Counted from the first letter of the stretch, positions 16,790 to 26,198 are shown. The stretch is 64,000 nucleotides of DNA from Bog-473 sp963701955 (GCA_963701955.1 OY969694.1:868001-932000); one strand, 5' to 3'. Program-made: numbers and translations. Notes: generated from the letters alone by a model not told the origin.

Positions 16790-17676
16790 GGGCGACGAGG
16801 AAAGCGGGAGAAATCGGGCGAGCGGTGTTCCACGAAGGCGTTCCGGCCCTCCTGCCCCTCTTCGGTCATGTAGAAGAGCATCGTGGCGTCACCGGCGAGC
16901 TGTTGGACACCGGCCAGGCCATCATCCGCCGCGTTCATCCCGGCCTTGATCATGCGAAGCGCAATGGGCGACAGGGTGAGCATCTGACGGCACCAGGCGA
17001 CCGTCTCGCGCTCGAGCTCGTCGAGAGGGACGACGGCGTTCACCAATCCCCACTCCAGAGCCTGCTCGGCATCGTACTGGCGGCACAAGAACCACACCTC
17101 TTTGGCCCGCTTCAGTCCGATCGTCCGGGCCAGGATGGACGACCCGTAACCCCCGTCGAAACTCCCCACCTTCGGCCCCGTCTGGCCAAACCTTGCGTTG
17201 TCGGCCGCGATGGACAGGTCACAGACCAGGTGCAGGATGTGCCCGCCTCCGATGGCGTAGCCGGCCACCATGGCAACAACGGGCTTCGGTATGCGGCGCA
17301 TGAGGATCTGCAGATCCAGCACGTTGAGGCGTCCGATGCCCCTCCGGGCCACCGCGTCGTCCCCGATGTAGCCGTCATCCCCTCGGACCTTTTGGTCGCC
17401 TCCCGAGCAGAAGGCGTCGGGGCCCTCGCCGCAGAGGATGATCACGCCAACGTCGGGATCATCGCGAGCCAATGAGAACGCCTCGGTCAACTCGAAGAGA
17501 GTCTGTGGACGGAAGGCGTTGCGCCGCTCGGGTCGACAGATCGTCAGCTTCGCGATTCCGTCCCCGACGTCGTAGCGAATGTCGTGAAACGACCCCCTCG
17601 TCTCCCATGCCGGGAGCGGGAGAGGGCGGAGCTCGTCGAGCGGATCCTTCGGTTTGCCGGTGATGACGGTCTGCAC
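16786..17676 (-). CDS. menB: 1,4-dihydroxy-2-naphthoyl-CoA synthase
   Basis: Crotonase-fold enzyme, 296 residues, ring-closing OSB-CoA to DHNA-CoA. Visible are ERRNAFRPQTLFELTEAF, the oxyanion loop CSGGDQKVRGDDGY, the VAMVAGYAIGGGHILHLVCDL segment, TGPKVGSFDGGYGS and LVNAVVPLDEL, all typical of MenB rather than of general enoyl-CoA hydratases. GTG 17676 has a -10 box TAGCGT 8 nt upstream and no Shine-Dalgarno. It shares its promoter region with divergent menE, only 21 bp between the start codons. Confidence 0.97.
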   Translation of the reverse strand: MQTVITGKPKDPLDELRPLPLPAWETRGSFHDIRYDVGDGIAKLTICRPERRNAFRPQTLFELTEAFSLARDDPDVGVIILCGEGPDAFCSGGDQKVRGDDGYIGDDAVARRGIGRLNVLDLQILMRRIPKPVVAMVAGYAIGGGHILHLVCDLSIAADNARFGQTGPKVGSFDGGYGSSILARTIGLKRAKEVWFLCRQYDAEQALEWGLVNAVVPLDELERETVAWCRQMLTLSPIALRMIKAGMNAADDGLAGVQQLAGDATMLFYMTEEGQEGRNAFVEHRSPDFSRFPRRP

Positions 17677-17683
17677 GGCGCCC

Positions 17684-17690
17684 TACGCTA
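17684..17690. promoter_or_regulatory. Symmetric bidirectional -10 element between menB and menE
   Basis: The 7-mer TACGCTA reads TACGCT toward menE and TAGCGT toward menB. On each side exactly 8 nt separate the box from the GTG start, so both genes would be transcribed as leaderless mRNAs from one shared element. Symmetric -10 elements are known to give divergent transcription in bacteria. Confidence 0.6.
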
Positions 17691-17697
17691 CTGGCCG

Positions 17698-18874
17698 GTG
17701 CCCGAACTCGTCGCACTCGACCTCCCTGGTGGGAGGGGATTTGTCGATGCCCTCCAAGCAGTGTGGGACACCGGAGACGCCGCCACACCGCTCGACCCCC
17801 GACTCCCCGCCCCCGCACGCGAAGCCCTTCTCCGCCGCGCTCCGGCCGACCCGGATCGCCGGCCCCGACGGCGTACAGCATGCCCTAGGAGACGGCATCG
17901 GAGTCGAAGCGGGAGACGCTCTCGTCATGGCGACGTCGGGCACCTCGGGCCAGCCCAAGGGCGTGGTGCTCACGCACGACGCTGTCGCCGCCTCCGCACG
18001 GGCAACGACAATTGCGCTCGGGGTCGACGTGACTCGCCACATCTGGCTCGCGTGCCTGCCTCTGGCCCACATCGGTGGACTTTCCGTCGTCACGCGCGCG
18101 CTGATCACCGGCACTCCGCTCGTCGTGACGTCGGGCTTCGAATCCGAGACCGTCGAGGCCCTCGGCCGCTCGGGCGATGTCACCCACGTCTCGCTCGTCG
18201 CCACCGCACTTCGGCGTCTCGACCCTTCGGTCTTCACGACCGTGCTCCTGGGAGGTGGACGATGTCCCGATCTGCTCCCACCCAATGTGGTCACCACATA
18301 CGGCATGACAGAGACCGGCTCGGGCGTGGTCTACGACGGCCTCCCCATCTCGGGTGTCGAGATCGCCCTGCGCCCGCTGGATCCGGCTCCTGACAACCCC
18401 CACGACAGCGCCGAGGGCGAGATCCTCGTCCGCGCTCCCACACTCTTCCGCGGCTACCGGGACGGAACCAGCGGTCGGGTCCGGGGTCCCGACGGGGCCA
18501 CCGACTGGTTCGCCACGGGCGATGCGGGTCGGCTGGACGACGAGGGCCGTCTGACCGTGTCGGGACGCATCGCCGAGGTCATCACCACGGGCGCCGAGAA
18601 GGTCTGGCCCGAAGCCGTCGAGCGGGTCCTGCTGACGCACCCGGACATCGCCGAGGTGGCCGTGTGGAAGCGGGCCGACCCCGAGTGGGGTGAGCGCGTC
18701 GTGGCGTGGGTCGTCCCGGCCGGGCGAGTGCCGACCCTCAATGACCTGCGCCGGATCACCTCCGAGGCCATCGCTCCGTGGGCTGCTCCCAGGGAGCTCG
18801 TGATCGTCACCGACCTCCCGCGGACGACAGGAGGAAAGATCCGGCGGGGCGCGCTCGACACGACCACCTGGTGA
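17698..18874 (+). CDS. menE: o-Succinylbenzoate-CoA ligase, frame broken near 17832
   Basis: Adenylate-forming enzyme activating OSB with CoA. The C-terminal part has the P-loop-like ATSGTSGQPKGVVLTHDAV, TYGMTETGSG, the WFATGDAGRLDDEGRLTVSGR hinge and the catalytic Lys near the end (TTGGKIRRG). The first 45 codons from GTG 17698 (VPELVALDLPGGRGFVDAL...) are in another frame. Reading one C fewer in the CC at 17832-17833 joins them smoothly as REALLAALRPTRIAG. So there is an apparent 1-base insertion: a sequence error, a recent pseudogene, or frameshifted expression. The alternative in-frame start at 17654 is unlikely because it is antisense to menB and encodes an implausible leader. Confidence 0.85.
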
Positions 18875-18885
18875 CCGGCGCGCCC

Positions 18886-18891
18886 TAGCAT
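18886..18891 (+). promoter_or_regulatory. -10 box of leaderless DUF255 gene
   Basis: TAGCAT, 7 nt, then GTG 18899; the box begins 12 bp after the menE stop. Confidence 0.5.
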
Positions 18892-18898
18892 CCATTGC

Positions 18899-20980
18899 GT
18901 GAACCACCTGGCTGACGAGACCAGCCCGTACCTCCGTCAGCACGCCGACAACCCTGTGGAGTGGTACCCATGGGGTGAGGAGGCGTTACGGCGAGCACGG
19001 GAAGAGGACAAGCCCATCTTCTTGTCCGTCGGGTATGCGTCATGTCACTGGTGTCACGTGATGGCGCACGAGAGCTTCGAGGACCCCCAGACGGCATCGG
19101 ACCTGTCTTCGTGGTTCGTGTCGGTCAAGGTCGACCGGGAAGAGCGCCCCGACATCGACACCGTCTACATGACGGCGACCCAACTGCTGACCGGCTCGGG
19201 TGGGTGGCCCATGTCCGTGTTCTGCACACCCGACGGCCGGCCCTACTTCGCAGGAACCTACTTTCCGCCCGTCGACCGCAACGGCATGCCGGCGTTCCGG
19301 CGCGTGGTCCGGGCACTCGGCGAGGCCTGGGTGAACGAACGCGAACGTGTCATCGAGCAGGCCGACTCCGTCGTCGGGGCCGTGACGAGGGAACTGCACC
19401 TGGCCGAGACGCTGCATGGCGAGGAACAGGGTGACCAAGACCGTCCCGCCCGGCACACCGGCGACAGCTCGTTCGCGCCCTCGCTGGTCGGAGCGGAGTC
19501 GGCACGGAGCGACGCCGCCTCCCTCGCCGGGCGGGTCGTGGCCGGCCTGGTCACGGGATTCGATCCTGAATGGGGAGGCTTCGGGCCCGCCCCCAAATTC
19601 CCTCGACCCACCCTCGTCGAGCTATGCCTGCGGCACGCCCGCGCCGGCGGGGGCCAGGGTGTCGACCCCGCACACGCGCGGCACATGGCGCGCCGGACGC
19701 TCGACGCAATGGCGGCGGGAGGGATCTACGACCACGTGGTCGGCGGATTCTGCCGCTATGCCACGGACGGACACTGGCTGGTGCCTCACTTCGAGAAGAT
19801 GCTCACCGACCAGGCCCTCCTGGCCCGGACCTACCTCCATGCCTGGCAGGACACCGGACACGCGGACTACCTCGGCGTCGCCACTGAGACGTTGGACTGG
19901 GTCTTGCGGGAGCTCTCCAGTCCCGAAGGCGCCCTGTACTCCTCGTTCGACGCTGACGCCGGGGGGATCGAAGGAGGACACGCGACATTCACACTGAGCG
20001 AGCTCCGCGACATCCTCCCCGAACGATTGGTCGCGCCGGCAGCCGAATGGTACGGCGTGACGCCCGCGGGCAACTGGGAGGGGGTGACGATCCCCGTGCG
20101 ACCAGTCGGTGCGCCCCTGGCTCGCCCGCCCGAGGTCGAAGAGGCCAGAGAGCTGTTGGCGGCAGCACGTGCCCGGCGCGTCCAGCCCGCACGTGACGAA
20201 AAGGTGCTGACCGAGTGGAGCGCCATGGCGGCGGCCGCTCTGGCGGAGGTGGCGTCGGCAACCGGCACGGACCACTACGGTCGTCGGGCCGAGGAGATCG
20301 GAGAGTTCCTCTGGGGCTCCATGTACGTCGAAGACCGCCTCATGCGCAGTTGGCAGGGAGGCCGGGCCCGACATCTGGCGGTCGCCGCCGACTATGCCTG
20401 GCTGGCCGAGGCCTGTGTCCGCCTCTCGGAGTGGTCCGGACGGGCACTGTGGCGGGCGCGCGCCCTTCAGGTCGTCGACCAGCTGCACACCCTGTTCTGG
20501 GACGACGACGCCGGCGGGTTCTTCACCACCGGCCGTGACGCCGAGGCTCTGGTGGTCCGCCCCAAGGAGTTCACCGACGGTGCCGTCCCCTCTGCCAATT
20601 CGGTCGCGGTCTCGGCCCTGTCTCGCGCCGACGCCTTCGCCGCAGACCCTCGACGGGAAGAAATGGTGGAGCGCACGATCGCCCTGGCTCGCCCCCTTCT
20701 GACTCGCCACCCGGTCGCGCTGGCTGACATGGTGGCGGCGCTCCCGCTGTGGTCCGACCGCATCGAGATCGTGGTCACCGGAGAACGTCCCGACCTCCTC
20801 TCTGAGGTGCGGCGGCACTGGCTCCCCAACGCGGTGATCGCGTGGGGCGAACCCGACGCCGGCCCGCTCTTCAGCGGTCGGTCGCCCGAGGGTGGACTCG
20901 GGTACGTCTGCCGGTCACGGGTCTGTGACGCTCCGACCCGTGAGGTGGCGACCCTGTCGCGGCAACTGGACGCGCTGTGA
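18899..20980 (+). CDS. DUF255 thioredoxin-fold protein (YyaL/SPATA20 family)
   Basis: 693 residues. The N-terminal about 160 residues form the DUF255 thioredoxin-like domain: NHLADETSPYLRQHADNPVEWYPWGEEAL, then SVGYASCHWCHVMAHESFED with the CxxC (CHWC). The rest is an (alpha/alpha)6-barrel-like region (DHVVGGFCRYATDGHWLVPHFEKML, DEKVLTEWSAMAAAAL) related to sugar epimerases. Biochemical role of the family is not settled. Long for one cytosolic protein but normal for the family. Leaderless-type GTG start; the stop overlaps the next gene in a GTGA motif. Confidence 0.92.
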   Translation: MNHLADETSPYLRQHADNPVEWYPWGEEALRRAREEDKPIFLSVGYASCHWCHVMAHESFEDPQTASDLSSWFVSVKVDREERPDIDTVYMTATQLLTGSGGWPMSVFCTPDGRPYFAGTYFPPVDRNGMPAFRRVVRALGEAWVNERERVIEQADSVVGAVTRELHLAETLHGEEQGDQDRPARHTGDSSFAPSLVGAESARSDAASLAGRVVAGLVTGFDPEWGGFGPAPKFPRPTLVELCLRHARAGGGQGVDPAHARHMARRTLDAMAAGGIYDHVVGGFCRYATDGHWLVPHFEKMLTDQALLARTYLHAWQDTGHADYLGVATETLDWVLRELSSPEGALYSSFDADAGGIEGGHATFTLSELRDILPERLVAPAAEWYGVTPAGNWEGVTIPVRPVGAPLARPPEVEEARELLAAARARRVQPARDEKVLTEWSAMAAAALAEVASATGTDHYGRRAEEIGEFLWGSMYVEDRLMRSWQGGRARHLAVAADYAWLAEACVRLSEWSGRALWRARALQVVDQLHTLFWDDDAGGFFTTGRDAEALVVRPKEFTDGAVPSANSVAVSALSRADAFAADPRREEMVERTIALARPLLTRHPVALADMVAALPLWSDRIEIVVTGERPDLLSEVRRHWLPNAVIAWGEPDAGPLFSGRSPEGGLGYVCRSRVCDAPTREVATLSRQLDAL

Positions 20981-21822
20981 GCGTGGGTGACGAGACCCCC
21001 CCGCAGGGCACCGTGGGCCTCGACTCGGGAGGCAACTCGGGCACGTCCCTCGTACCCGAGTCACGCCGCGCCCGCCGCCGGCACTCCAAGTCACCGTCCT
21101 CCCGGCGCAGCGCCAGGGGGGCCACCGAGACCGACCCGGCACGGCTCCTGCGACGCTCGGCACGGCGCAGCGAGCGCGTGCCGACCGCGGGCGGGTCCAC
21201 GCTGCACCTCCTCGTCCTGTCCTCCACGCTGGAGGACACGACCGTCGTCGATCTGGCCACCCGCACGGTCATGCGCGTCCGGGTCCCGTGGCCCGAGGGC
21301 CACGAGCCCGACATCTCGACCTTCGACGTGGTCGAGGTGACCCTGGCAGAGGACCCCGAGCGCGACGACCTGGCCCAGCCCGAAGCCCTCACCGTGGCAG
21401 ACCTACCCCGCCACGTCGGAACCCTGCGCGGCCGCCATCTGCGCAAGCTCCTCCGCCGGCTGGTTGCCAGCCCCGACGGCCCGCTCCTCGGATTCCCGGG
21501 GGCCTCGGCCCCCTACTGGGAATTCCGCGGCTTCCGTCCTTCGGTGGCGCTGATCGAACCGACGCGCCGCCCCCAGCTCATCCGGCGCAGGGACGACGGA
21601 TCCACCTGGGTCCGCTTCGGCTGGGACCGCGACGACGTCTGGCTCCCCGTCGAGGACCGCAACGCGGCGCGAGCGCTCGACGCAGCCCGGCGTGAGCGTC
21701 TGAGCGGGAAGAGCCTGTCGACCGCGTTGGGGTTCGAGCCGCAGTACCTCTTGGTGACCGTCAGCCCGCCTCGCGAGGGGCACTGCTACAAGGTGTGCGC
21801 CGCCGTCCTTCCGAGAGGATGA
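20977..21822 (+). CDS. Uncharacterised protein coupled to the DUF255 gene
   Basis: 281 residues, not recognised. The first about 65 residues are disordered and very basic (RRARRRHSKSPSSRRSARG, then RLLRRSARRSERVPT). The rest looks folded and beta-rich: STLHLLVLSSTLEDTTVVDLATRTVMRVRVPW, a segment on RHLRKLLRRLVAS, and GFRPSVALIEPTRRPQLIRRRDDGSTWVRFGWDRDDVWLPV. No membrane helix, signal or catalytic motif seen. Its GTG overlaps the DUF255 stop by 4 bp, so the two are translated together; a shared function is likely but unknown. Confidence 0.75.
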   Translation: MSVGDETPPQGTVGLDSGGNSGTSLVPESRRARRRHSKSPSSRRSARGATETDPARLLRRSARRSERVPTAGGSTLHLLVLSSTLEDTTVVDLATRTVMRVRVPWPEGHEPDISTFDVVEVTLAEDPERDDLAQPEALTVADLPRHVGTLRGRHLRKLLRRLVASPDGPLLGFPGASAPYWEFRGFRPSVALIEPTRRPQLIRRRDDGSTWVRFGWDRDDVWLPVEDRNAARALDAARRERLSGKSLSTALGFEPQYLLVTVSPPREGHCYKVCAAVLPRG

Positions 21823-21825
21823 GGC

Positions 21826-22497
21826 TCAGCGCCCGAGCTTGCCCGCAGCAAGGTCCTCGGCCATGGCCCACCCGAAGGCGACCAGGCGGTCCCCCTTGTC
21901 GGCGTTACAGCCCTCGAAGTGCGTGTCAACGCCCTCGGGGAGCTTCACCTTCGGAGCGAAGAAGTCGAGCCCGCCGGCGACGGCCCCGTCCCCCTTCAAC
22001 ACGAACGTGCGGTCGTCCAGCCGGCTCTCGCAGCCGAAGCGCTTGGAGAGACGCCGAGCCCAGGCACGCTCCTCACCCGATGACTTGTGGCCCGGAAAGG
22101 GGACGACGTCCTGGAGGCCGTTGAAGGCCCGGAAGCCCTCTGGCGAGAGCAGCCGGGTGCCGAGCAGCACGTCCTCGTCGGGGAACGCGAGCAGGGCCCG
22201 GCGGTACTGGTCAGCCAAGATCCCCTTGAGGGCCGACTCGGCCCGTGATGTGCGGTCCACCAACGCCAGGCCGACCAGGAGGGATGGGGTTCCGCCGATC
22301 CGCTCGAGCGTGCAGAACGAGTAGCCCCGCAGCTTGTTCCCCTCACGCGCCTGGGTGATCAGCACCCAGGCTTCCCGTTCCTTGGACAGGAAACCGATGT
22401 CGAACCCGGGTGGGCGGTCTGCACAAAGATCCGCCATCTCGACCAGCTCAGCGTCGCTGAGCGCAGTGCAATCCTTGGTGCTCACTACGATCGGCAT
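21826..22497 (-). CDS. Uncharacterised protein, possibly GNAT-like fold
   Basis: 223 residues, no family recognised with confidence. The pattern LSDAELVEMADLCADRPPGFDIGFL, AWVLITQAREGNKLRGYSFCTLERIGGTPSLLVGLALV and ALKGILADQYRRALLAFPDEDVLLGTRLLSPEGFRAF alternates helices and strands somewhat like acetyltransferases, but the acetyl-CoA RxxGxG loop is not seen, so this is only a guess. A cysteine occurs near the end (FEGCNADKGD). ATG 22497 has a TAGACT box 7 nt upstream and no Shine-Dalgarno. It converges with the unknown gene at 20977, 3 bp apart. Confidence 0.72.
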   Translation of the reverse strand: MPIVVSTKDCTALSDAELVEMADLCADRPPGFDIGFLSKEREAWVLITQAREGNKLRGYSFCTLERIGGTPSLLVGLALVDRTSRAESALKGILADQYRRALLAFPDEDVLLGTRLLSPEGFRAFNGLQDVVPFPGHKSSGEERAWARRLSKRFGCESRLDDRTFVLKGDGAVAGGLDFFAPKVKLPEGVDTHFEGCNADKGDRLVAFGWAMAEDLAAGKLGR

Positions 22498-22504
22498 GGG
22501 GTTC

Positions 22505-22510
22505 AGTCTA
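22505..22510 (-). promoter_or_regulatory. -10 box of leaderless gene at 22497
   Basis: TAGACT, 7 nt, then ATG 22497, in the gap downstream of dnaE. It implies independent transcription of this gene rather than read-through from dnaE. Confidence 0.5.
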
Positions 22511-22593
22511 CTGGCTTCGTCCGAAGCACACCCAACCGCCCGTCCGCGATATCAGCATCTTCGCAGTTCAGGGAGGTGATTTCTGCCCCGGCG

Positions 22594-25500
22594 TCAACTG
22601 AGGACGGCGCTCTGACCGAGCAGCCGCTTGAGCTCGCCGACGAGCCCGTTGCGACAGTCGACGTTGAATTCCGGGGGGAGCCGGAGCACCTTGGCCCCGA
22701 CGTGGAGGAGGACCGGAGAGGGCCCGGGATGCCCACTCAGGACGTCCTTGAGGCCATCGACCTTCGCATCGGAGAGCACCCCGAGCGGGAGGGTGATGTG
22801 CAGGTCCTCCTGCCCACGTTCGAGCATGGGGCGCGAGACCTCCATGCAGACGATCTTCGGCTCGTCCTCCCTGGTGTCGAGTCGACCCTTCACCACCACG
22901 ATGGAATCGTTCTCGATCAGCGCGCCGTACTCGGCCATCGTCTTGGGGAAGACGAAGACCTCCATGGCGGCCTGCAGGTCCTCGAGCACGAAGCGGGCCA
23001 TCAGGTCGCCCTTCTTGGTGTACGAGCGCCGGAGGTCGGTGACCACGCCGCCGACGGTCCGCACCGGTGACCGTTCGCCTCCCGAATTCGGGTCGTCCTC
23101 CCTCATGTCCGAAAGGGTCGAGTCGGCATGGCGGGCCAGGGCGGCCTCGAAGCCCATCAGCGGATGGTCGCTCACGTAGAGCCCGAGCATCTCCTTTTCG
23201 AAGGCCAGCCGCTGCGCCTTGTCGAATTCCGCCTCGGGGATGGCCACCTTGACCCCGCCCCAGGCCGGATCGGCCTGCTCCTCCTCCAGAGCGGCGAAGA
23301 GGGTGGTGATGCCCAGGTCCTGTTCCCTCCGGTGCTCGAGCGTGCGGTCGACGATGGACTCGAGGACCAGGCACAGGCCCTGGCGGGGATGGCCGAGCGA
23401 GTCGAAAGCGCCCGCCTTGACCAGTGACTCCATGGTGCGCTTGTTGAGCACGACCGGGTCGACGCGCGCGCAGAAGTCGAAGATGTCGGTGAAGGGTCCG
23501 TTCGCGTCGCGCTCGGCCACGATGCGCTCCACCAGGCTCTCGCCAACGTTGCGCACGGAGGCGAGACCGAACACGATCGCCCGCGGCGCGCTGGCATCCT
23601 CGCTCGGCGGCGCCGGCGCGAACTCCGCCACGGAGCGGTTCACGTCGGGCACCCGCACGTCGATCCCCATGGACCGGCACTCACCGAGGTAGACCGCTGT
23701 CTTGTCCTTGTTGTCCTTGACCGAGGTCAAGAGAGCCGACATGTACTCGACCGGATGATGCGCCTTGAGCCATGCGGTCTGGTAGGCAACCAACCCATAG
23801 CCGTAGGAGTGTGACTTGTTGAACGCGTAGTCGGCGAAGGGCTCGATGATGTCGAAGAGCTGCGTGCCCAACTCCTCCCCGTAGCCCTCGTCGACGCACC
23901 CGGCGACGAACTTCTCGCGCTCGGCGGCGATCATGGTGCGGATCTTCTTGCCGCAGGCCTTGCGGAGGTTGTCGGCCTCTTCGAGCGAGTAGCCGGCGAA
24001 CTTCTGCGCCACCCTCATCACCGACTCCTGGTACAGCATGAGCCCGTAGGTGTCCTTCAGGATCGGCTCGATGTCCGCGTGGAGGTAGGTCAGCGGCTTG
24101 CGGCCGTTCTTCAACTCCGGGTAGTCGCGGTGCATGTTCGCCGCCATCGGGCCGGGCCGGTAGAGGGCGACCAGCGCGGCCACGTCGTCGAAGCTCGTGG
24201 GGGCCAGGGCGCGCAGCGTCTGGCGCATGGCCGTGCCCTCGAGTTGGAACACGCCGATCGACTCGGCGCGGCGCAGCATCTCGAGCGTGGGCTCATCGGC
24301 CAGGTCCACGTCGTCGATGTCGGGACGCTCCCCCGAGGCGGCCTCGATCAGGTCGAGCGCCCGTTCGATCACCGAAAGGTTCCGCAGCCCGAGGAAGTCC
24401 ATCTTCAACAGGCCGAGCTCTTCGACACCGTGCATCTCGTACTGGGTGACGATGGGGGCGTCTTCGGGATTACCGCCGGAGTCGGGCTTGCGCTGGATCG
24501 GCAGGTATTCGGTCAGCGGTTCCCGTGAGATGACCACCGCGGCGGCGTGGATCCCGTCCTGGCGCCGCAGGCCCTCGAGACCCAGGGCGACGTCGATCAC
24601 CTCCTTCGCCTCGGGATCCGACTCGTGCATGGTGCGCAGCTCGCCCGCCGAGGCGTACCCGTCCTCGTGGCCCTCGGCCTTGGTCAGGCAGGCCCGCAAC
24701 GGGGTGTCACGCCCCATGATCAAAGGGGGCATGGCCTTGGCGATGCGATCACCGACGGCGTAGGGCTTTCCCAGCACGCGGGCGGCGTCGCGCACGGCCG
24801 CCCGCGCCTTGATGGTCGAGAACGTGATGATCTGGGCCACCCGGTCGCTGCCGTACTTGTCGGCCGCGTAGCGCATCACGTCGGCCCGGTACCGCTCGTC
24901 GAAGTCCATGTCGATGTCGGGCATCTGCTTGCGGCCTGGGTTCAAGAAGCGCTCGAAGAGCAGGTCGTAGCGGATCGGGTCCAGGTCCACGATGCGCAGG
25001 CAGTACGCCACACAGCAACCGGCGGCCGACCCTCGGCCAGGTCCGACCCGGATCCCCGACTCGCGGGCGAAGCGGATCAGGTCCCACACGACGAGGAAGT
25101 AGGCCGGGAAGCCCATGTCGCCGATGACGCCGAGCTCGAAGTCGAGACGCTGGACCACCTCGGGCGGCACCGGATCGCCATAGCGCTCCTGCGCCCCCTC
25201 GTAGGCAAGGTGGCGCAGGTAGGCCTGGGCCCGCTCCTCGTAGGTGGCGCCTCCGAAGCGTTCGGGCACCGGGAACTCGGGCAGGCTGGGCTTCCCCAGC
25301 TCGATCTGCACATCGGCCCGCTCGGCGATGAGCAGCGTGTTGTCGCACGCCTCGGGCACCTCTCGGAAGAGGTGGCGCATCTCGGCCGCCGACTTGAGGT
25401 AGTGCTCGGTCCCTTCGAACTTGAACCGGTTCGTGTCGCTGAGCAGCGCTCCCGTCTGGACGCACAGCAGGGCGTCGTGCGCGACGGCGTCCTCCCTGTG

Positions 25501-26175
25501 GGTGTAGTGGCTGTCGTTGGTGGCGAGCAGCGGAGCGCCGATCCGTTTGGCGATGGTGATCAGCTGCGGGTTCGTCCGGTGCTGGTCGGCGATCCCGTGA
25601 TCCTGGATCTCGACGAAGAGGTTGTCGCGACCAAAGATGTCCTGCAGGCGCGACGCCCGCTTCTCCGCCTCCACCTCGTCACCGGCGAGCAATGCCTGCA
25701 GCACCACTCCGCCCAGACACCCGGTGGTGGCGATGAGGCCCTCGTGATGCTGCTCGAGCAACTCCCAGTCGACCCGTGGCTTGTAGTAGTAGCCCTCCAG
25801 GTACGCCGCAGACGAGAGCTTCATCAGGTTTCGGTAGCCTTCGACGTTCTCGGCCAGCAAGGTGAGGTGGTAGTAGAGCTTCTGTCCGCCCTCGACGTCG
25901 CCGCCGGTGTCGTCGACCCGCCCCCGTCGCACCGGGCGCTCGTGGCGCGACGTGCCCGCCATGTACGACTCGGTCCCGATGACCGGCACGATGCCCTCGG
26001 CGCGGCACGCCTTGTAGAAGTCGAGGACCCCATACATGTTCCCGTGGTCCGTGATGCCCAACGCGGGCTGACCGTCCGCGACGGCCGCGGCCACCAGATC
26101 GCGGACGCGCGCCGCACCGTCGAGCATGGAGAACTCGGTGTGCGTGTGCAGATGCGTAAACGACCGCTCCGACAC
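22594..26175 (-). CDS. dnaE: DNA polymerase III alpha subunit
   Basis: Replicative polymerase, 1193 residues from GTG 26175, the normal length for DnaE1. The N-terminal PHP domain starts HLHTHTEFSMLDG and carries GITDHGNMYG, with the metal-binding pattern that gives intrinsic proofreading in many actinobacteria. The polymerase active site shows PDIDMDFDERYR near residue 420. Further on are RRQDGIHAAAVVIS, a helix-hairpin-helix region and the OB fold (GGVVTDLRRSYTKKGDLMARFVLED). The GTG is preceded by AAAGGAGG at 4 nt, a stronger site than that of the upstream ATG 26199. No intein or frameshift. Confidence 0.97.
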   Translation of the reverse strand: MSERSFTHLHTHTEFSMLDGAARVRDLVAAAVADGQPALGITDHGNMYGVLDFYKACRAEGIVPVIGTESYMAGTSRHERPVRRGRVDDTGGDVEGGQKLYYHLTLLAENVEGYRNLMKLSSAAYLEGYYYKPRVDWELLEQHHEGLIATTGCLGGVVLQALLAGDEVEAEKRASRLQDIFGRDNLFVEIQDHGIADQHRTNPQLITIAKRIGAPLLATNDSHYTHREDAVAHDALLCVQTGALLSDTNRFKFEGTEHYLKSAAEMRHLFREVPEACDNTLLIAERADVQIELGKPSLPEFPVPERFGGATYEERAQAYLRHLAYEGAQERYGDPVPPEVVQRLDFELGVIGDMGFPAYFLVVWDLIRFARESGIRVGPGRGSAAGCCVAYCLRIVDLDPIRYDLLFERFLNPGRKQMPDIDMDFDERYRADVMRYAADKYGSDRVAQIITFSTIKARAAVRDAARVLGKPYAVGDRIAKAMPPLIMGRDTPLRACLTKAEGHEDGYASAGELRTMHESDPEAKEVIDVALGLEGLRRQDGIHAAAVVISREPLTEYLPIQRKPDSGGNPEDAPIVTQYEMHGVEELGLLKMDFLGLRNLSVIERALDLIEAASGERPDIDDVDLADEPTLEMLRRAESIGVFQLEGTAMRQTLRALAPTSFDDVAALVALYRPGPMAANMHRDYPELKNGRKPLTYLHADIEPILKDTYGLMLYQESVMRVAQKFAGYSLEEADNLRKACGKKIRTMIAAEREKFVAGCVDEGYGEELGTQLFDIIEPFADYAFNKSHSYGYGLVAYQTAWLKAHHPVEYMSALLTSVKDNKDKTAVYLGECRSMGIDVRVPDVNRSVAEFAPAPPSEDASAPRAIVFGLASVRNVGESLVERIVAERDANGPFTDIFDFCARVDPVVLNKRTMESLVKAGAFDSLGHPRQGLCLVLESIVDRTLEHRREQDLGITTLFAALEEEQADPAWGGVKVAIPEAEFDKAQRLAFEKEMLGLYVSDHPLMGFEAALARHADSTLSDMREDDPNSGGERSPVRTVGGVVTDLRRSYTKKGDLMARFVLEDLQAAMEVFVFPKTMAEYGALIENDSIVVVKGRLDTREDEPKIVCMEVSRPMLERGQEDLHITLPLGVLSDAKVDGLKDVLSGHPGPSPVLLHVGAKVLRLPPEFNVDCRNGLVGELKRLLGQSAVLS

Positions 26176-26198
26176 CGGCCCTCCTTTCGCCACCCTCA

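Noticed and set aside
17654..17830. In-frame ATG start of menE at 17654
   Set aside because: Antisense to the menB start, low-complexity Pro/Ser/His leader, and it ignores the better GTG start and promoter at 17684-17700.
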